Shown here piece after piece: positions 39,773-49,327 of a stretch of 49,330 nucleotides of DNA; within the stretch, counting starts at the first letter, position 1, and every line of letters begins with the position of its first letter. Under the pieces are notes generated by a model. That model was not told the DNA's origin. It ran no database searches and worked only from the letters and a program-made list of their open reading frames with translations. This stretch comes from Oscillospiraceae bacterium. GTDB taxonomy: Bacteria > Bacillota_A > Clostridia > Oscillospirales > Oscillospiraceae. Both the position numbers and the translations under genes were made by a program. Location: the NCBI GenBank assembly GCA_017516785.1, contig JAFXAV010000050.1, positions 1 through 49,330 on the forward strand. Direction: 5' to 3'.

Positions 39773-40603
39773 TCAGGCCAGACGCTGGCGCACTGCCTCG
39801 TAAAGTAGAATGGAAGCGGCGGCGGATGCGTTCAGAGAGGTGATGCGGCCCTTCATGGGGATGTGGACCAGCATATCGCAGTTCTTGCGGACCAGCTGGC
39901 TCATGCCGTCGCCCTCGTTTCCGATGATGATGGCGGCGGGGCCGGTCAGGTCAGCCTTATACATGGGCACGGAACCTTCGCCTGCGGCGCCGAAAACCCA
40001 GACACCCTTTTCCTTCAGTTCGTTGATGGCGTTGTTGATGTTGGTGACACGGGCCACCTTCATGTACTCCACAGCACCGGCGGAAGCCTTGGCAACAGTG
40101 GCAGTCAGGCCCACACTGCGGCGCTTGGGGATGATAACGCCGTGGGCACCGGCGCACTCGGCGCTTCTCATGATGGCGCCCAGGTTATGGGGATCGGACA
40201 GCTCATCGCAGATGACAATCAGAGCATTCTCACCTCTGGAAGCAGCTTCTTCCAGAATGTCATCGATGGTGAAGTAGTCATGGGCGGCAGCCAGGGCGAT
40301 GATGCCCTGGTGGGACCGGGTGGTGGACATCTGGTCCAGTTTCCGGCGGTCAACGGGGACAATGACGGCACCGGCTTCCTTGGCCTGGGCGGCCAGGCGC
40401 TGCAGGGCCCGGTCGGTATCGCCGTCGGCCACAAAGACCTTGTCGATGGTGCGGCCTGCCTTCAGAGCCTCAGTAACCGCATTGCGGCCTTCCAGCTGGC
40501 CTTCCACTTCCTCCACGGGAGCGGAGCGCTCGGCAAAGCGGTCTGCCCGGCGTTCAGGGCGGCGGGTATTTTCTTTCGCGCCGTTGCGGCGTTTTTCATT
40601 CAT
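39773..40603 (-). CDS. rlmB: 23S rRNA 2'-O-ribose methyltransferase RlmB / TrmH family
   Basis: A 276-residue SpoU-class enzyme starting at the ATG at 40603, nine bases after GGAG. After a basic N-terminal tail comes the substrate-binding L30e-like domain (VEGQLEGRNAVTEALKAG), then the knotted SPOUT domain with NLGAIMRSAECAGAHGVI, IIIGNEGDGMS and SLNASAAASILLYE, the three family motifs. RlmB methylates G2251 of 23S rRNA; close relatives methylate other rRNA or tRNA positions. All catalytic residues (Asn, Arg, Glu, Ser-Leu-Asn) appear present. Confidence 0.9.
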   Translation of the reverse strand: MNEKRRNGAKENTRRPERRADRFAERSAPVEEVEGQLEGRNAVTEALKAGRTIDKVFVADGDTDRALQRLAAQAKEAGAVIVPVDRRKLDQMSTTRSHQGIIALAAAHDYFTIDDILEEAASRGENALIVICDELSDPHNLGAIMRSAECAGAHGVIIPKRRSVGLTATVAKASAGAVEYMKVARVTNINNAINELKEKGVWVFGAAGEGSVPMYKADLTGPAAIIIGNEGDGMSQLVRKNCDMLVHIPMKGRITSLNASAAASILLYEAVRQRLA

Positions 40604-40725
40604 AATATTCAACTCCGTAATTTGATCTTGACAGGGCAAAGTCTGGTGCCCCACTGTACATACTAATAGATGATAGCATTATATCAGAATTCGGCAAAAT
40701 ATACAATATAATTTTTTGTGAACAG

Positions 40726-40757
40726 AAAAAAGGCCATGCGGATCGCACGGCCTTTTC
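40726..40757 (-). terminator. Terminator of the M23 gene
   Basis: AAAAGGCC-TGCG pairs with CGCA-GGCCTTTT around a short loop, downstream of the minus-strand stop at 40798, with T-runs on the minus strand. Confidence 0.85.
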
Positions 40758-40797
40758 TGCGGATGATCCGCAGGAGGAAAGAAGGAAGAAAGTGTAG

Positions 40798-41457
40798 TTA
40801 ATTCATGGCGAGAAATTCCGCCGGGTCCATGGGTTCATCCAGATACAGCACGCAGAAATGGACATGGGGGCCGATGGCAGTTTCCAGCAGCGCAGTCTCC
40901 CCCACGCAGCCGATCTGCTGCCCCAGTTTCACCGTATCGCCAACACTGACGGATAGTTCTGATGCCAGGCTGGAATACTGGGTAGTGTAGCCGTCTTCAT
41001 GGCGGATCACCACGGTGGTACCCATGGAGTCGTCCTCATAAACGGTATAGACCGTGCCGTCGGCTGCAGCCAGCACCGGAGTTCCCGCTTCTGCCGCAAT
41101 GTCGATGCCATTGTGGGTACGCCAGTCCCGGGTGGTCTGGTTATAGCTGAGGGTCTCCATGGCATAGCCGGAGATAGTCTGTCCCGCCAGGGGCGCGCCG
41201 GTTTTGATGGTCTTTTTCTGAATAGGCTGTGTGGGATCGGTACTTTCCACAGGCGTACTGCCCTGGGTGGCTACCGCCTCCACATCCTGCTGCTCCTCCA
41301 CGGGGGCGATGATTGCATTGCTCTCCTGCTGCTGCAGGCTCACGTCGGGCTCGCTGGCATTCCGGTAATAAAGGTATCCGGTAATGCCGATGGCTGCGGC
41401 GCAGGCGATAAGGGCAATGTAGTAGCCGCTCCCGCCGTATTTTTTATTGTTGCTCAT
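40798..41457 (-). CDS. SpoIIQ-like membrane-anchored M23 peptidase
   Basis: A 219-residue protein with a basic N terminus, one membrane helix (residues about 12-29), a low-complexity Gln/Thr-rich linker, and an M23 (LytM) domain from about 100. Zinc ligands are intact: HNGID near 115-119 and HVHF near 199-202. Clostridial SpoIIQ has this size and keeps both histidines, unlike the Bacillus protein. SpoIIQ sits in the forespore membrane and engages SpoIIIAH during engulfment. Other membrane-bound murein hydrolases are possible. Confidence 0.75.
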   Translation of the reverse strand: MSNNKKYGGSGYYIALIACAAAIGITGYLYYRNASEPDVSLQQQESNAIIAPVEEQQDVEAVATQGSTPVESTDPTQPIQKKTIKTGAPLAGQTISGYAMETLSYNQTTRDWRTHNGIDIAAEAGTPVLAAADGTVYTVYEDDSMGTTVVIRHEDGYTTQYSSLASELSVSVGDTVKLGQQIGCVGETALLETAIGPHVHFCVLYLDEPMDPAEFLAMN

Positions 41458-41590
41458 ATTCTAGCACCTCCGAAACCCATTATGGACAGGTTTTCGTCAG
41501 TTCAAACAAAGTTTGAAACAATTTTGATTTCCTCTTGCACTTATCCTTGAATAGATTGAAAAATAATACAGAAAATTGTCGCACAGCCAA

Positions 41591-41619
41591 TTGACAAACA
41601 CCTTAATTTAAGATATATC
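41591..41619 (+). promoter_or_regulatory. Promoter of the pot operon
   Basis: A perfect TTGACA is separated by 17 A/T-rich bases from TATATC; a second -10-like TATACT follows a few bases later. It reads into potA. The rest of the 220-base divergent region holds no other clear signal. Confidence 0.7.
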
Positions 41620-41676
41620 TATACTTGTCATAATGCACATTTGTGCGCGATTACACTATAGAAACGGGGGAGGATA

Positions 41677-42798
41677 ATGTCCAAGGAACTCATCAGACTC
41701 CGGGACCTTACCATGGAGTTCGACGGGGAGCGTATTCTTGACTCCATCAATCTCTACATCAATGACCATGAATTCCTCACTTTGCTCGGTCCCTCCGGCT
41801 GCGGCAAGACCACCACGCTGCGGATCATCGGCGGCTTTCTGACGCCCACTTCCGGCACCGTGACTTTCGACGGCAAAAAAATCAACGACGTACCGCCCTA
41901 TGAGCGGCAGATCAATACCGTGTTCCAGCGGTATGCCCTGTTCCCTCATCTGGACGTTTATGACAACATCGCCTTCGGCCTTCGTGTGGCGAAAGTCCCC
42001 AAGGACGAAATCGACCGCCGGGTCAAGGAAATGCTGGAAATCGTCAGCCTGAAGGGTTACGACCATCGCCGCGTCACCAATCTGTCCGGCGGCCAGCAGC
42101 AGCGTGTTGCCATCGCCCGGGCCCTGGTCAACCAGCCTAAGGTTCTGCTTCTGGACGAACCTCTGGGCGCTCTGGACCTGCGCCTGCGCAAGGATATGCA
42201 GAACGAGCTGAAACGGATCCAGCAGGCCACCGGCATCACCTTTATCTATGTTACCCACGATCAGGAAGAGGCGCTTTCCATGTCCGACACCATCGTGGTC
42301 ATGGACAAGGGCCGCATCCAGCAGATCGGCACTCCCGAGGATATCTATAACGAGCCGAAGAACGCCTTCGTGGCAGACTTCATCGGCGAGAGTAACATTC
42401 TTGACGGCGTGATGCTGTCTGACTACAAGGTCAAATTTTTCGGCCGGGTCTTCAACTGCGTGGACAAGGGTTTTGCACCCAACGAGCCCGTTGACGTTGT
42501 CATCCGTCCCGAGGATATCGACATTGTGGAGCCCGGCGCTTCCATGCTCACCGGCACCGTCACTTCCGTCACCTTTAAGGGCCTGAACTACGACATCATT
42601 GTCGACTTCAAGGGCTTCAAATGGCTGATCCAGACCACGGACTTCCACGGTGTGGGCAAGACCATCGGCATTCGACTCAACCCGGAAGACATTCATATTA
42701 TGAAGAAGAGTGAATATTCCGGTATGTTTGGCGACTACAGCTCCTACTCCGCTGAGTATGACGAGCTGACGGAGGATGCCGGAGATGAAGAAGAATAA
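41677..42798 (+). CDS. potA: Spermidine/putrescine ABC transporter ATPase
   Basis: A 373-residue ABC ATPase. Walker [10 protein letters not shown] near 38, Q-loop [11 protein letters not shown] near 85, signature [15 protein letters not shown] near 135, Walker [13 protein letters not shown] near 158 and the H-loop THDQEEA near 193 are complete. Residues 240-350 form the TOBE regulatory domain of the PotA/MalK group. It energises polyamine uptake with the permeases and binding protein encoded downstream. The C terminus overlaps potB by 14 bases. Confidence 0.9.
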   Translation: MSKELIRLRDLTMEFDGERILDSINLYINDHEFLTLLGPSGCGKTTTLRIIGGFLTPTSGTVTFDGKKINDVPPYERQINTVFQRYALFPHLDVYDNIAFGLRVAKVPKDEIDRRVKEMLEIVSLKGYDHRRVTNLSGGQQQRVAIARALVNQPKVLLLDEPLGALDLRLRKDMQNELKRIQQATGITFIYVTHDQEEALSMSDTIVVMDKGRIQQIGTPEDIYNEPKNAFVADFIGESNILDGVMLSDYKVKFFGRVFNCVDKGFAPNEPVDVVIRPEDIDIVEPGASMLTGTVTSVTFKGLNYDIIVDFKGFKWLIQTTDFHGVGKTIGIRLNPEDIHIMKKSEYSGMFGDYSSYSAEYDELTEDAGDEEE

Positions 42799-43606
42799 CT
42801 CGATCCTGCTCAGTACCCCCTATATCATCTGGATGGTGGTCTTTACCCTGATCCCTCTGGGTGTGGTGGCGTACTATGCCCTGACTGATCCCACCACCGG
42901 TGTATTCACCCTTTCCAATCTGATGAATCTCCGGATGTACTGGGGTGTGCTGGGTCAGTCCATCGGCTACAGCCTGATTTCCGCCTTCATCTGCCTGCTG
43001 CTGGGTTACCCTGTGGCATACTTCATCGCCCACTGCTCCGAAACTGCCCAGAAGCTGCTGTACATGCTGGTGATGCTGCCCATGTGCATGAGCTTCCTGC
43101 TGCGCACCCTTGCCTGGGTTGGCCTGCTGCAGGACACCGGCATCATCAACGATTTTCTGGAGCTGACGGGCATCGGCCGGATGAAACTGATCCGCACTCC
43201 CGGTGCGGTGATCCTGGGCATGGTCTACAACTACCTGCCCTACATGATCCTGCCCCTTTACACCACCATCGTCAAGATTGACCACCGGCTCATCGAGGCC
43301 GCGGAAGACCTGGGCTGCACCCCCGTGCAGACCTTTGCCAAGGTAATTCTGCCCCTGAGCATGCCCGGTATTCTCTCCGGCATCACCATGGTGTTCGTCC
43401 CCGCCGTGTCCACCTTCTACATTTCCCAGAAACTGGGCGGCACCGACACCGTGCTCATCGGCGATATCATCGAGCGCCTGTTTAAGCAGGGCAATAACCC
43501 CAATCTGGGCGCTGCCCTCAGCCTGGTGCTGATGATTCTGGTGTTTGTCTGCACCGGCATCATGAACCGCTTCGGCGCTGACGAGGAAGGCGGTGTCATC
43601 GCATGA
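42785..43606 (+). CDS. potB: Polyamine ABC transporter permease PotB
   Basis: A 273-residue permease. I chose the ATG at 42785, nine bases after GGAGG that lies in potA; the ATG at 42776 would abut that site. Six membrane helices are visible, with the cytoplasmic EAA loop [28 protein letters not shown] near 170-197 that contacts the ATPase. It overlaps the next gene as ATGA. The pair PotB-PotC forms the membrane channel. Confidence 0.9.
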   Translation: MKKNNSILLSTPYIIWMVVFTLIPLGVVAYYALTDPTTGVFTLSNLMNLRMYWGVLGQSIGYSLISAFICLLLGYPVAYFIAHCSETAQKLLYMLVMLPMCMSFLLRTLAWVGLLQDTGIINDFLELTGIGRMKLIRTPGAVILGMVYNYLPYMILPLYTTIVKIDHRLIEAAEDLGCTPVQTFAKVILPLSMPGILSGITMVFVPAVSTFYISQKLGGTDTVLIGDIIERLFKQGNNPNLGAALSLVLMILVFVCTGIMNRFGADEEGGVIA

Positions 43607-45519
43607 AAAAAGCGAACCGCATCCTCACCATCATCATGTTCGCGTTTTTGTACCTGCCCATGGCGGTGCTTATTGTGGCATCCTTCAACACCGGCAGCGA
43701 CATTACCGAATTTGAGGGTTTTACCTTCCAGCAGTATGTCCGCCTGTTCCAGGACGACGCCCTGCTGGGTCTTCTGGGTAACTCCCTGATCATTTCCATT
43801 CTGGCAAGCGCCGTTGCCACCACCTTCGGCACCGTTGCCGCTGTGGGTATCCACAATCTGAAACCCAAGCTGCGGAAAGTGGTCATGAGCCTGACCAACA
43901 TTCCCATGACGAACCCCGACATCGTCACCGGTGTCAGCCTGTCTTTGCTGTTTGTCTTTGTGGGATCCAAGATGCTGGGCCAGAAGGAAAGCCTGACTTT
44001 CTGGACGCTGCTGATTGCCCACATCACCTTCAATCTGCCCTATGTCATTCTGAACGTGATGCCCAAGCTTCAGCAGATGGATTCCTCCCTGACGGATGCC
44101 GCCATGGACCTTGGCTGCACCCCCATCGAGGCCTTCTTCAAGGTGACCCTCCATGAGATCATGCCCGGCATCGTCTCCGGCGCCATCATGGCCTTCACCA
44201 TGAGTCTGGATGACTTCGTTATTTCTTACTTTGTCACCGGCACCGATTTCATCACCCTGCCTGTTGACATCTATTCCAAGGTCAAGCGTCCCATCGAACC
44301 CAAGATCTACGCCATGTTCACATTGCTCTTCGGCCTGATCTTCATTCTGATGCTGACCATGAACCTGATGCAGCTGCGCTCCGACAAGCAGAAGCATGTC
44401 GTCCGCACCAGAAGCGAAAGCAAGACCGTGAAGATCATCAAGCGGGTTGCCGCAAGTGTCTGCATCGTTGCGATTCTTTTTGGTCTGATCTTCGGCCTGG
44501 GCTTCGGCCGCCGGGAAGAGACCATCACCCTGAATGTCTACAACTGGGGCCAGTATATTTCCACCGGCGAGGATGACTCCCTGGATGTCATCGCCGCCTT
44601 CCAGGAAAAGTACCCCCACATCAAGGTCAATTACTCTACGTATTCCGACAACGAGACCATGTATACCAAGCTGAAAAACGGCGGTATCACCGTGGATGTG
44701 ATCATCCCTTCGGATTACATGATCGCCCGTCTGATTGAAGAGGACATGCTGCTGGAGATCGATTTCAGCAACGTTCCCAACTATGAGTACGTGGACGAAA
44801 GCTTCAAGAACACCACTTACGATCCTGAGAACCGCTACTCCGTCCCCTACACCTGGGGCACCGTAGGTATTCTCTACAACAGCAAGTACGTGGATGAAGC
44901 GGACGTCACCGGCTGGGAACTGATGTGGAACGAGGAGTACACCGGCAAGATTCTGATGTTCGGCAACTCTCGCGACGCCTTCGGCATCACCCAGTACCTG
45001 CTGGGCTATGACGTCAACACCACCGACGTAGACGAGCTGAACGCCTGCGCCGACAAGCTTGCCGCACAGAAGCCCATTCTGCAGCAGTACGTCATGGACG
45101 AGATTTTCGCCGCCATGGAAAATGAGGAAGCCTGGATCGCTTCCTACTACGCAGGCGACTGCGTTACCATGATCGACAACAATCCCAACCTGAAGTTCTA
45201 CTTCCCCGAGCATCAGGGCTTCAACATGTTCATCGATGCCATGTGCATCCCCACCTGCGCCCAGGAGAAGGAAGCAGCGGAGCTGTTCATCAATTTCCTC
45301 TGCGATCCCGAAATCTCCGGCCAGAACCTGGGTTATCTGGGTTACTCCACGCCCATCACCGCCGCCAAGGACTATATGGATCCTGAAATGGCCGAAAGCG
45401 AGCTGGCATATCCCAGCGAAGACGTGCTGAAGAACGCCACAAGCTATGCATACCTGCCCGAGTCCGTCTCCATGCTGGTGGAGGCCCTCTTCCAGGAAGC
45501 AACCAAGCTGATCAACTGA
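43603..45519 (+). CDS. potCD: PotC-PotD fusion: polyamine permease and substrate-binding protein
   Basis: A 638-residue fusion. Residues 1-260 are the PotC permease with six helices and an EAA loop (AAMDLGCTPIEAFFKVTL near 166). After an extra membrane helix (about 285-306) residues 315-638 form a type-2 periplasmic binding protein of the PotD/PotF kind (LNVYNWGQYIS at its start, VPYTWGTVGILYNS near 419, SYYAGDCVTMIDNN near 507). The fused helix tethers the receptor to the outer face of the membrane in place of a lipoprotein anchor. This fusion occurs in several Firmicutes. Confidence 0.9.
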   Translation: MKKANRILTIIMFAFLYLPMAVLIVASFNTGSDITEFEGFTFQQYVRLFQDDALLGLLGNSLIISILASAVATTFGTVAAVGIHNLKPKLRKVVMSLTNIPMTNPDIVTGVSLSLLFVFVGSKMLGQKESLTFWTLLIAHITFNLPYVILNVMPKLQQMDSSLTDAAMDLGCTPIEAFFKVTLHEIMPGIVSGAIMAFTMSLDDFVISYFVTGTDFITLPVDIYSKVKRPIEPKIYAMFTLLFGLIFILMLTMNLMQLRSDKQKHVVRTRSESKTVKIIKRVAASVCIVAILFGLIFGLGFGRREETITLNVYNWGQYISTGEDDSLDVIAAFQEKYPHIKVNYSTYSDNETMYTKLKNGGITVDVIIPSDYMIARLIEEDMLLEIDFSNVPNYEYVDESFKNTTYDPENRYSVPYTWGTVGILYNSKYVDEADVTGWELMWNEEYTGKILMFGNSRDAFGITQYLLGYDVNTTDVDELNACADKLAAQKPILQQYVMDEIFAAMENEEAWIASYYAGDCVTMIDNNPNLKFYFPEHQGFNMFIDAMCIPTCAQEKEAAELFINFLCDPEISGQNLGYLGYSTPITAAKDYMDPEMAESELAYPSEDVLKNATSYAYLPESVSMLVEALFQEATKLIN

Positions 45520-45529
45520 TTTTCATCTC

Positions 45530-45562
45530 AAAAGCCGCCCGGAAATTCCGGGCGGCTTTTTT
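45530..45562 (+). terminator. Terminator of the pot operon
   Basis: AAAGCCGCCCGGAA pairs with TTCCGGGCGGCTTT, followed by TTTT. Nearly the same sequence recurs at 46967-46995. Confidence 0.9.
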
Positions 45563-45633
45563 GACACACTTTTCATAAATAACCGTCTTATAGAGTAGAA
45601 AGATCTTTCAAGCAACAAGAAAGGAGGAGCCAT

Positions 45634-46191
45634 ATGGAAGACAGAGAAATTCTCGACCTGTTTTTCAGCCGTGAAGAAGCAGCCATCCATAAAACAAAGG
45701 AAAAATACGGCTCCTACTGTGCGGCCATTGCCGGGAATATTCTGGATTCCGGTGAGGATGTGGAGGAAGTCCTCAGCGACACCTGGCTGAGAGCCTGGAA
45801 CACCATCCCACCGAAACGGCCGGAGCATCTGAAGCTCTACCTTGCCCGGATCTCCCGGAATCTGGCCTTCGACCGGTTCCGGGAGATGCGCAGAAGCAAG
45901 CGGGGCGGCGGTGAAATGGTTCTGGCTCTGGAAGAACTGAAAGAATGTCTGCCCGCTCAGGGAAATCCGGAAGAGCAGATTCACGCCCGGGAACTGAAAG
46001 AAGGCATCAACTCCTTCCTTCGAGCGCTGCCCCCAAGAGACCGGGAAATCTTCGTCCTCCGGTATTTTTCCGTGGAAAGCACCGCAGCCATTGCCCAAAA
46101 ATTCCAGCTCAGTGAGGCCGGTGTCCGGACCGTCCTTTCCCGCACCCGGCGAAAACTGAAAGAACACCTCAAAAAGGAGGGTTATTTATGA
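45634..46191 (+). CDS. ECF-type sigma-70 family factor
   Basis: A 185-residue sigma factor behind AAGGAGG. Region 2 spans residues 20-90 (GEDVEEVLSDTWLRAWNTI, then YLARISRNLAFDRFRE, binding the -10 element and core polymerase); a linker follows, and region 4 spans 125-180 (FLRALPPRDREIFVLRYF, then IAQKFQLSEAGVRTVLSRTRRKL as helix-turn-helix). It lacks region 3, as in extracytoplasmic-function factors. The next gene overlaps by four bases and encodes a membrane protein likely to be its anti-sigma factor. Confidence 0.9.
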   Translation: MEDREILDLFFSREEAAIHKTKEKYGSYCAAIAGNILDSGEDVEEVLSDTWLRAWNTIPPKRPEHLKLYLARISRNLAFDRFREMRRSKRGGGEMVLALEELKECLPAQGNPEEQIHARELKEGINSFLRALPPRDREIFVLRYFSVESTAAIAQKFQLSEAGVRTVLSRTRRKLKEHLKKEGYL

Positions 46192-46955
46192 ATGAACTGG
46201 ATCTTTTTGCCGCCATTGGCCAAATTGATGACAATCTGCTGCTCCCCGCCCCGAAGATTCGCCCCCTGCGTCGGGGATGGCTGATTGCTGCGGTTTTGAC
46301 TGTGCTGCTCATCACCGCCTGCGCTCCGGTGATCCTGGGGGCCATTCAAACGGGAGACCTTCAATACGTCGGTGAATTCTTCTCGGAATTCCAGCGTTTT
46401 GACAACCAGGGTAATGCCAACTCCACCCTGAAGTACAGCGAGTCGGAGTACACCATCGAGATCGAAATTGAAGCTGCAGAAAACATCCCCGCAGCTATCG
46501 AAACAGTTTATCTCCCCATCGAGCTTCCCGACGCCTGGGAGAATCAGGAAGTGACCATCAACAGCGTGAAAAATACCCTGTTCTGCAAATGGGACATTCT
46601 CTCCGAGCCCGGATACAGAGCAGCGGTCTATCAGCAATGGCCCCTGGATCCGGAGGATAAATCCATTCAGGTCTTTGCTGACCCCGGCGCAACGGTGGAA
46701 ACCTGCCTGCACACCATTGGGAAAATCAGCGTCCTGGAAATCGCCTCCCCGGCAAATCCCCAGGTCGTCCAGGAAAAGGGCATGGAGCATCCGGTGGTAT
46801 TCACCACCGGCGGAAAGCGGGATTTCTACTGGTCTGACGGTGTGTACCTCTTCCGGCTGTATGTGCCCTATGAACTGGAATTCGAAGCTGTGGAACATGT
46901 CATTTCCAGCCTTGCCCCTGCCGACAGTGCCGAGATCCCCATCGTCGATCCATAA
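46188..46955 (+). CDS. Putative membrane-bound anti-sigma factor
   Basis: A 255-residue single-pass protein. Residues 1-28 are cytoplasmic (MNELDLFAAIGQIDDNLLLP... style of short sigma-binding tails), one helix spans about 29-48, and about 200 residues lie outside, with a DUF4367-like beta-rich C terminus (VFTTGGKRDFYWSDGVYLFRL). The ATGA overlap with the sigma gene and the layout fit an anti-sigma factor that senses envelope signals. Family assignment is tentative. Confidence 0.7.
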   Translation: MNELDLFAAIGQIDDNLLLPAPKIRPLRRGWLIAAVLTVLLITACAPVILGAIQTGDLQYVGEFFSEFQRFDNQGNANSTLKYSESEYTIEIEIEAAENIPAAIETVYLPIELPDAWENQEVTINSVKNTLFCKWDILSEPGYRAAVYQQWPLDPEDKSIQVFADPGATVETCLHTIGKISVLEIASPANPQVVQEKGMEHPVVFTTGGKRDFYWSDGVYLFRLYVPYELEFEAVEHVISSLAPADSAEIPIVDP

Positions 46956-46966
46956 GCGGATCACGC

Positions 46967-46995
46967 AAGCCGCCCGGAATTTCCGGGCGGCTTTC
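46967..46995 (+). terminator. Terminator of the sigma/anti-sigma operon
   Basis: AAGCCGCCCGGAA and its complement, followed by TCT. Almost identical to the terminator at 45530-45562 on the other side of this gene pair. Confidence 0.8.
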
Positions 46996-47038
46996 TCTAT
47001 TCTATAAATTGCGGTTTGTAGAGCAGTTATTAAAAGGC

Positions 47039-47215
47039 TGTCATTCTGAGCCAGTCCGCATGAATTGTGGTATGGTTGCCACTGGCAACCATAAATATTA
47101 CAAGATCCGCTGCGCTCTGCAACACTAGCGCGAGAATCCCCTTCAAATTTGCGGAGTGTTGCCTAAAACCAGAGGAGATTCCCACGTTGGGGCTTCGCCC
47201 CTCCTCGGAATGACA
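47039..47215. repeat. MITE-like palindromic interspersed repeat
   Basis: A 177-base element bounded by TGTCATTCTGAG and CTCGGAATGACA (11 of 12 positions complementary). It contains internal hairpins GGTTGCC/GGCAACC at 47084-47100 and GGGGCTTCGCCCC near 47189. It has no coding frame. Elements with these ends are common in Clostridia genomes. The flanking 160 bases up to the Na/Pi gene show no other feature. Confidence 0.7.
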
Positions 47216-47374
47216 CGGTTATCCAAGTCGCTGCGTCCCCGCTATAAACCCACTCACTTTACATAGATTTTACAAATATTCGATAATAGATTTGACAAAC
47301 CGCTGATAGTATGTTTTTATATAAGTAAACACACATTCTCCGCACAAAATCACACAGAAAAGGGGAAACCGCTC

Positions 47375-49120
47375 ATGGATATTTTTGATATTCTCACTAT
47401 GATCGGCGGCCTGTGTATGTTCCTGTTCGGCATGAACATCATGGGCGACGCTCTGGAGCGCGCCGCCGGCAACAGCCTCCGGACCCTTCTGAGCCGTCTG
47501 ACCTCCAGCCGTATGTTGGGCTTCCTGACCGGTATGGCAGTCACGGCCGTCATCCAGTCCTCCTCCGCCACTACCGTCATGGTCGTCGGCTTTGTCAACT
47601 CCGGTCTTCTGAGTTTGGCACAGGCCATCAACGTCATCATGGGCGCCAATGTCGGTACTACCATCACCGCATGGGTCCTGTCCCTGGGTGGCATTGAAGG
47701 CGACAGCCTCTTCGTCCAGCTGCTCAAGCCTACTTCCTTTACTCCCGTCCTTGCCCTCATCGGTATTGTCTACTATATGTTCATCAAGGACAGCAAGAAG
47801 AAGGATGTGGGTATGATCCTGCTGGGCTTTGCAATCCTGATGTTCGGCATGGACACCATGTCCGATGCCGTTTCCGGTCTGAAGGATGTGCCCCAGTTCC
47901 AGCAGCTGTTCCTGCTGTTCACCAATCCCGTTCTGGGCGTGCTGGCCGGCGCTGTGCTGACTGCCATCATCCAGTCCTCCTCCGCCTCCGTCGGTATTCT
48001 GCAGGCTCTGTCCTCCACCGGACAGATCACCCTGGGCGCCGCCGTGCCCATCATCATGGGCCAGAACATCGGTACCTGCGTCACCGCCATGCTGTCCTCC
48101 GTGGGCACCACCAAGAACGCAAAGCGCACTGCCATTGTCCACCTGCTGTTCAACATCATTGGCACCGTCATCTGCCTGATCCTCTTTATGCTGGCCAAGG
48201 CCCTGTTTGAACTGCCCTTCCTGAACGACTCTTCCAACCATCTGAGCATTTCCATCTGCCACACCGCCTTCAACATCGTCTGCACCGCCATTCTGCTGCC
48301 CTCTGGCAATCTGCTGGAGAAGATGGTCTGCAAGATCGTGCCCGATGCCAAGGTTGTGGAAGAAATGGCCGAGCTGGACGAACGTCTGCTGGGCACTCCT
48401 GCCATTGCGCTGGAGCGCTGCCGTGATACCGCCACCAAGATGGCCGAAGCTTCTGCTCAGGTTCTGAGAGATGGTATCGCATCTCTGACTGCCTACACCG
48501 ACGAGCTGGGTGAACGCATCGACGAAGGCGAGAACCTGACTGACCACTACGAAGATATCCTGGGTACTTACCTGCTGAAGCTCAGCGCCCTGCAGAACAG
48601 CGAGGCTGACTCCGCCGAGCTGACCATGCTGCAGAAGGCCATCGGCGACCTGGAGCGCATCGCTGACCATGGTCAGAACCTGATGCAGGCCGCTCAGGAA
48701 ATGGCCGGCAAGCAGCTGGAGTTCTCCGATGCCGCCAAGGCAGAGCTGAATATCCTCACCGATGCTGTTTCTGAGATCGTGGATCTGGCCTTTGCCGCAT
48801 TCCTCCGCCGGGATCTGGCTGCCGCCTACAAGATCGAGCCTCTGGAAGAGGTCATCGACGATCTGAAGGAACAGATGCGTACCCGCCACATCCTGCGCAT
48901 GCAGCAGAGCCAGTGCAGCATCGAGGCCGGCTTCATCTGGTCCGACCTGCTGACCGGTCTGGAGCGCGTCAGCGATCACTGCTCCAATCTGGCAGGCTGC
49001 ATCATGGACCTGTCCGTTCACAACATGAACACCCACGAAGCTGTCCGTGCTGCCAAGCTGGACTACGTCAACTTCGGCGAGCTGTATCATGCCTATACCG
49101 ACAAGTACCGTCTGCCCTAA
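47375..49120 (+). CDS. Na+/phosphate cotransporter with PhoU-like tail
   Basis: A 581-residue membrane protein of the NptA/PNaS family. Two inverted repeats carry the QSSSATT motif near residue 67 and QSSSASV near 205, the sodium and phosphate binding signature, within eight or so helices (residues 1-310). Residues 340-560 are a soluble PhoU-like helical bundle (ERIADHGQNLMQAAQEM near 430, ERVSDHCSNLAGCIMD near 530). Such proteins import phosphate with sodium and may be gated by the PhoU part. It is transcribed alone. Confidence 0.9.
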   Translation: MDIFDILTMIGGLCMFLFGMNIMGDALERAAGNSLRTLLSRLTSSRMLGFLTGMAVTAVIQSSSATTVMVVGFVNSGLLSLAQAINVIMGANVGTTITAWVLSLGGIEGDSLFVQLLKPTSFTPVLALIGIVYYMFIKDSKKKDVGMILLGFAILMFGMDTMSDAVSGLKDVPQFQQLFLLFTNPVLGVLAGAVLTAIIQSSSASVGILQALSSTGQITLGAAVPIIMGQNIGTCVTAMLSSVGTTKNAKRTAIVHLLFNIIGTVICLILFMLAKALFELPFLNDSSNHLSISICHTAFNIVCTAILLPSGNLLEKMVCKIVPDAKVVEEMAELDERLLGTPAIALERCRDTATKMAEASAQVLRDGIASLTAYTDELGERIDEGENLTDHYEDILGTYLLKLSALQNSEADSAELTMLQKAIGDLERIADHGQNLMQAAQEMAGKQLEFSDAAKAELNILTDAVSEIVDLAFAAFLRRDLAAAYKIEPLEEVIDDLKEQMRTRHILRMQQSQCSIEAGFIWSDLLTGLERVSDHCSNLAGCIMDLSVHNMNTHEAVRAAKLDYVNFGELYHAYTDKYRLP

Positions 49121-49131
49121 CTGATAAAATG

Positions 49132-49162
49132 ACTCCCCGGGAAAACCCCGGGGAGTTTTTTG
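49132..49162 (+). terminator. Terminator of the Na/Pi gene
   Basis: ACTCCCCGG pairs with CCGGGGAGT, followed by TTTTT, 12 bases past the stop. Confidence 0.9.
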
Positions 49163-49184
49163 TTCGGGAAACAGCAGTTTGGCG

Positions 49185-49327
49185 ACGAGAAAAGCCTTCC
49201 CCTCTGGGGAAGGTGGCACGGCGTAAGCCGTGACGGAAGAGGGGTGCATGCAGTACATTTTTCTGAAACCTCTCCCGACCTCGCTATCGCTCGGCCACCC
49301 TCCCCAAAGGGGAGGGCATTGGCTCCA
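49185..49327. repeat. Palindromic interspersed repeat at the right edge
   Basis: About 143 bases with imperfect terminal inverted repeats (AGCCTTCCCCTCTGGGG at the left, CCCCAAAGGGGAGGGCATTGGCT-type sequence at the right) and an internal GGCACGGC/GCCGTGAC arm. Elements with this CTTCCCC...GGGGAAGGTGGCACGGC core are spread through Oscillospiraceae genomes. It has no gene. Confidence 0.7.

Noticed and set aside
43417..45213. A 598-codon minus-strand open frame
   Set aside because: It is the complement of potB/potCD, rich in His, Gly, Asp and Val as expected of a shadow of GC-rich coding sequence.
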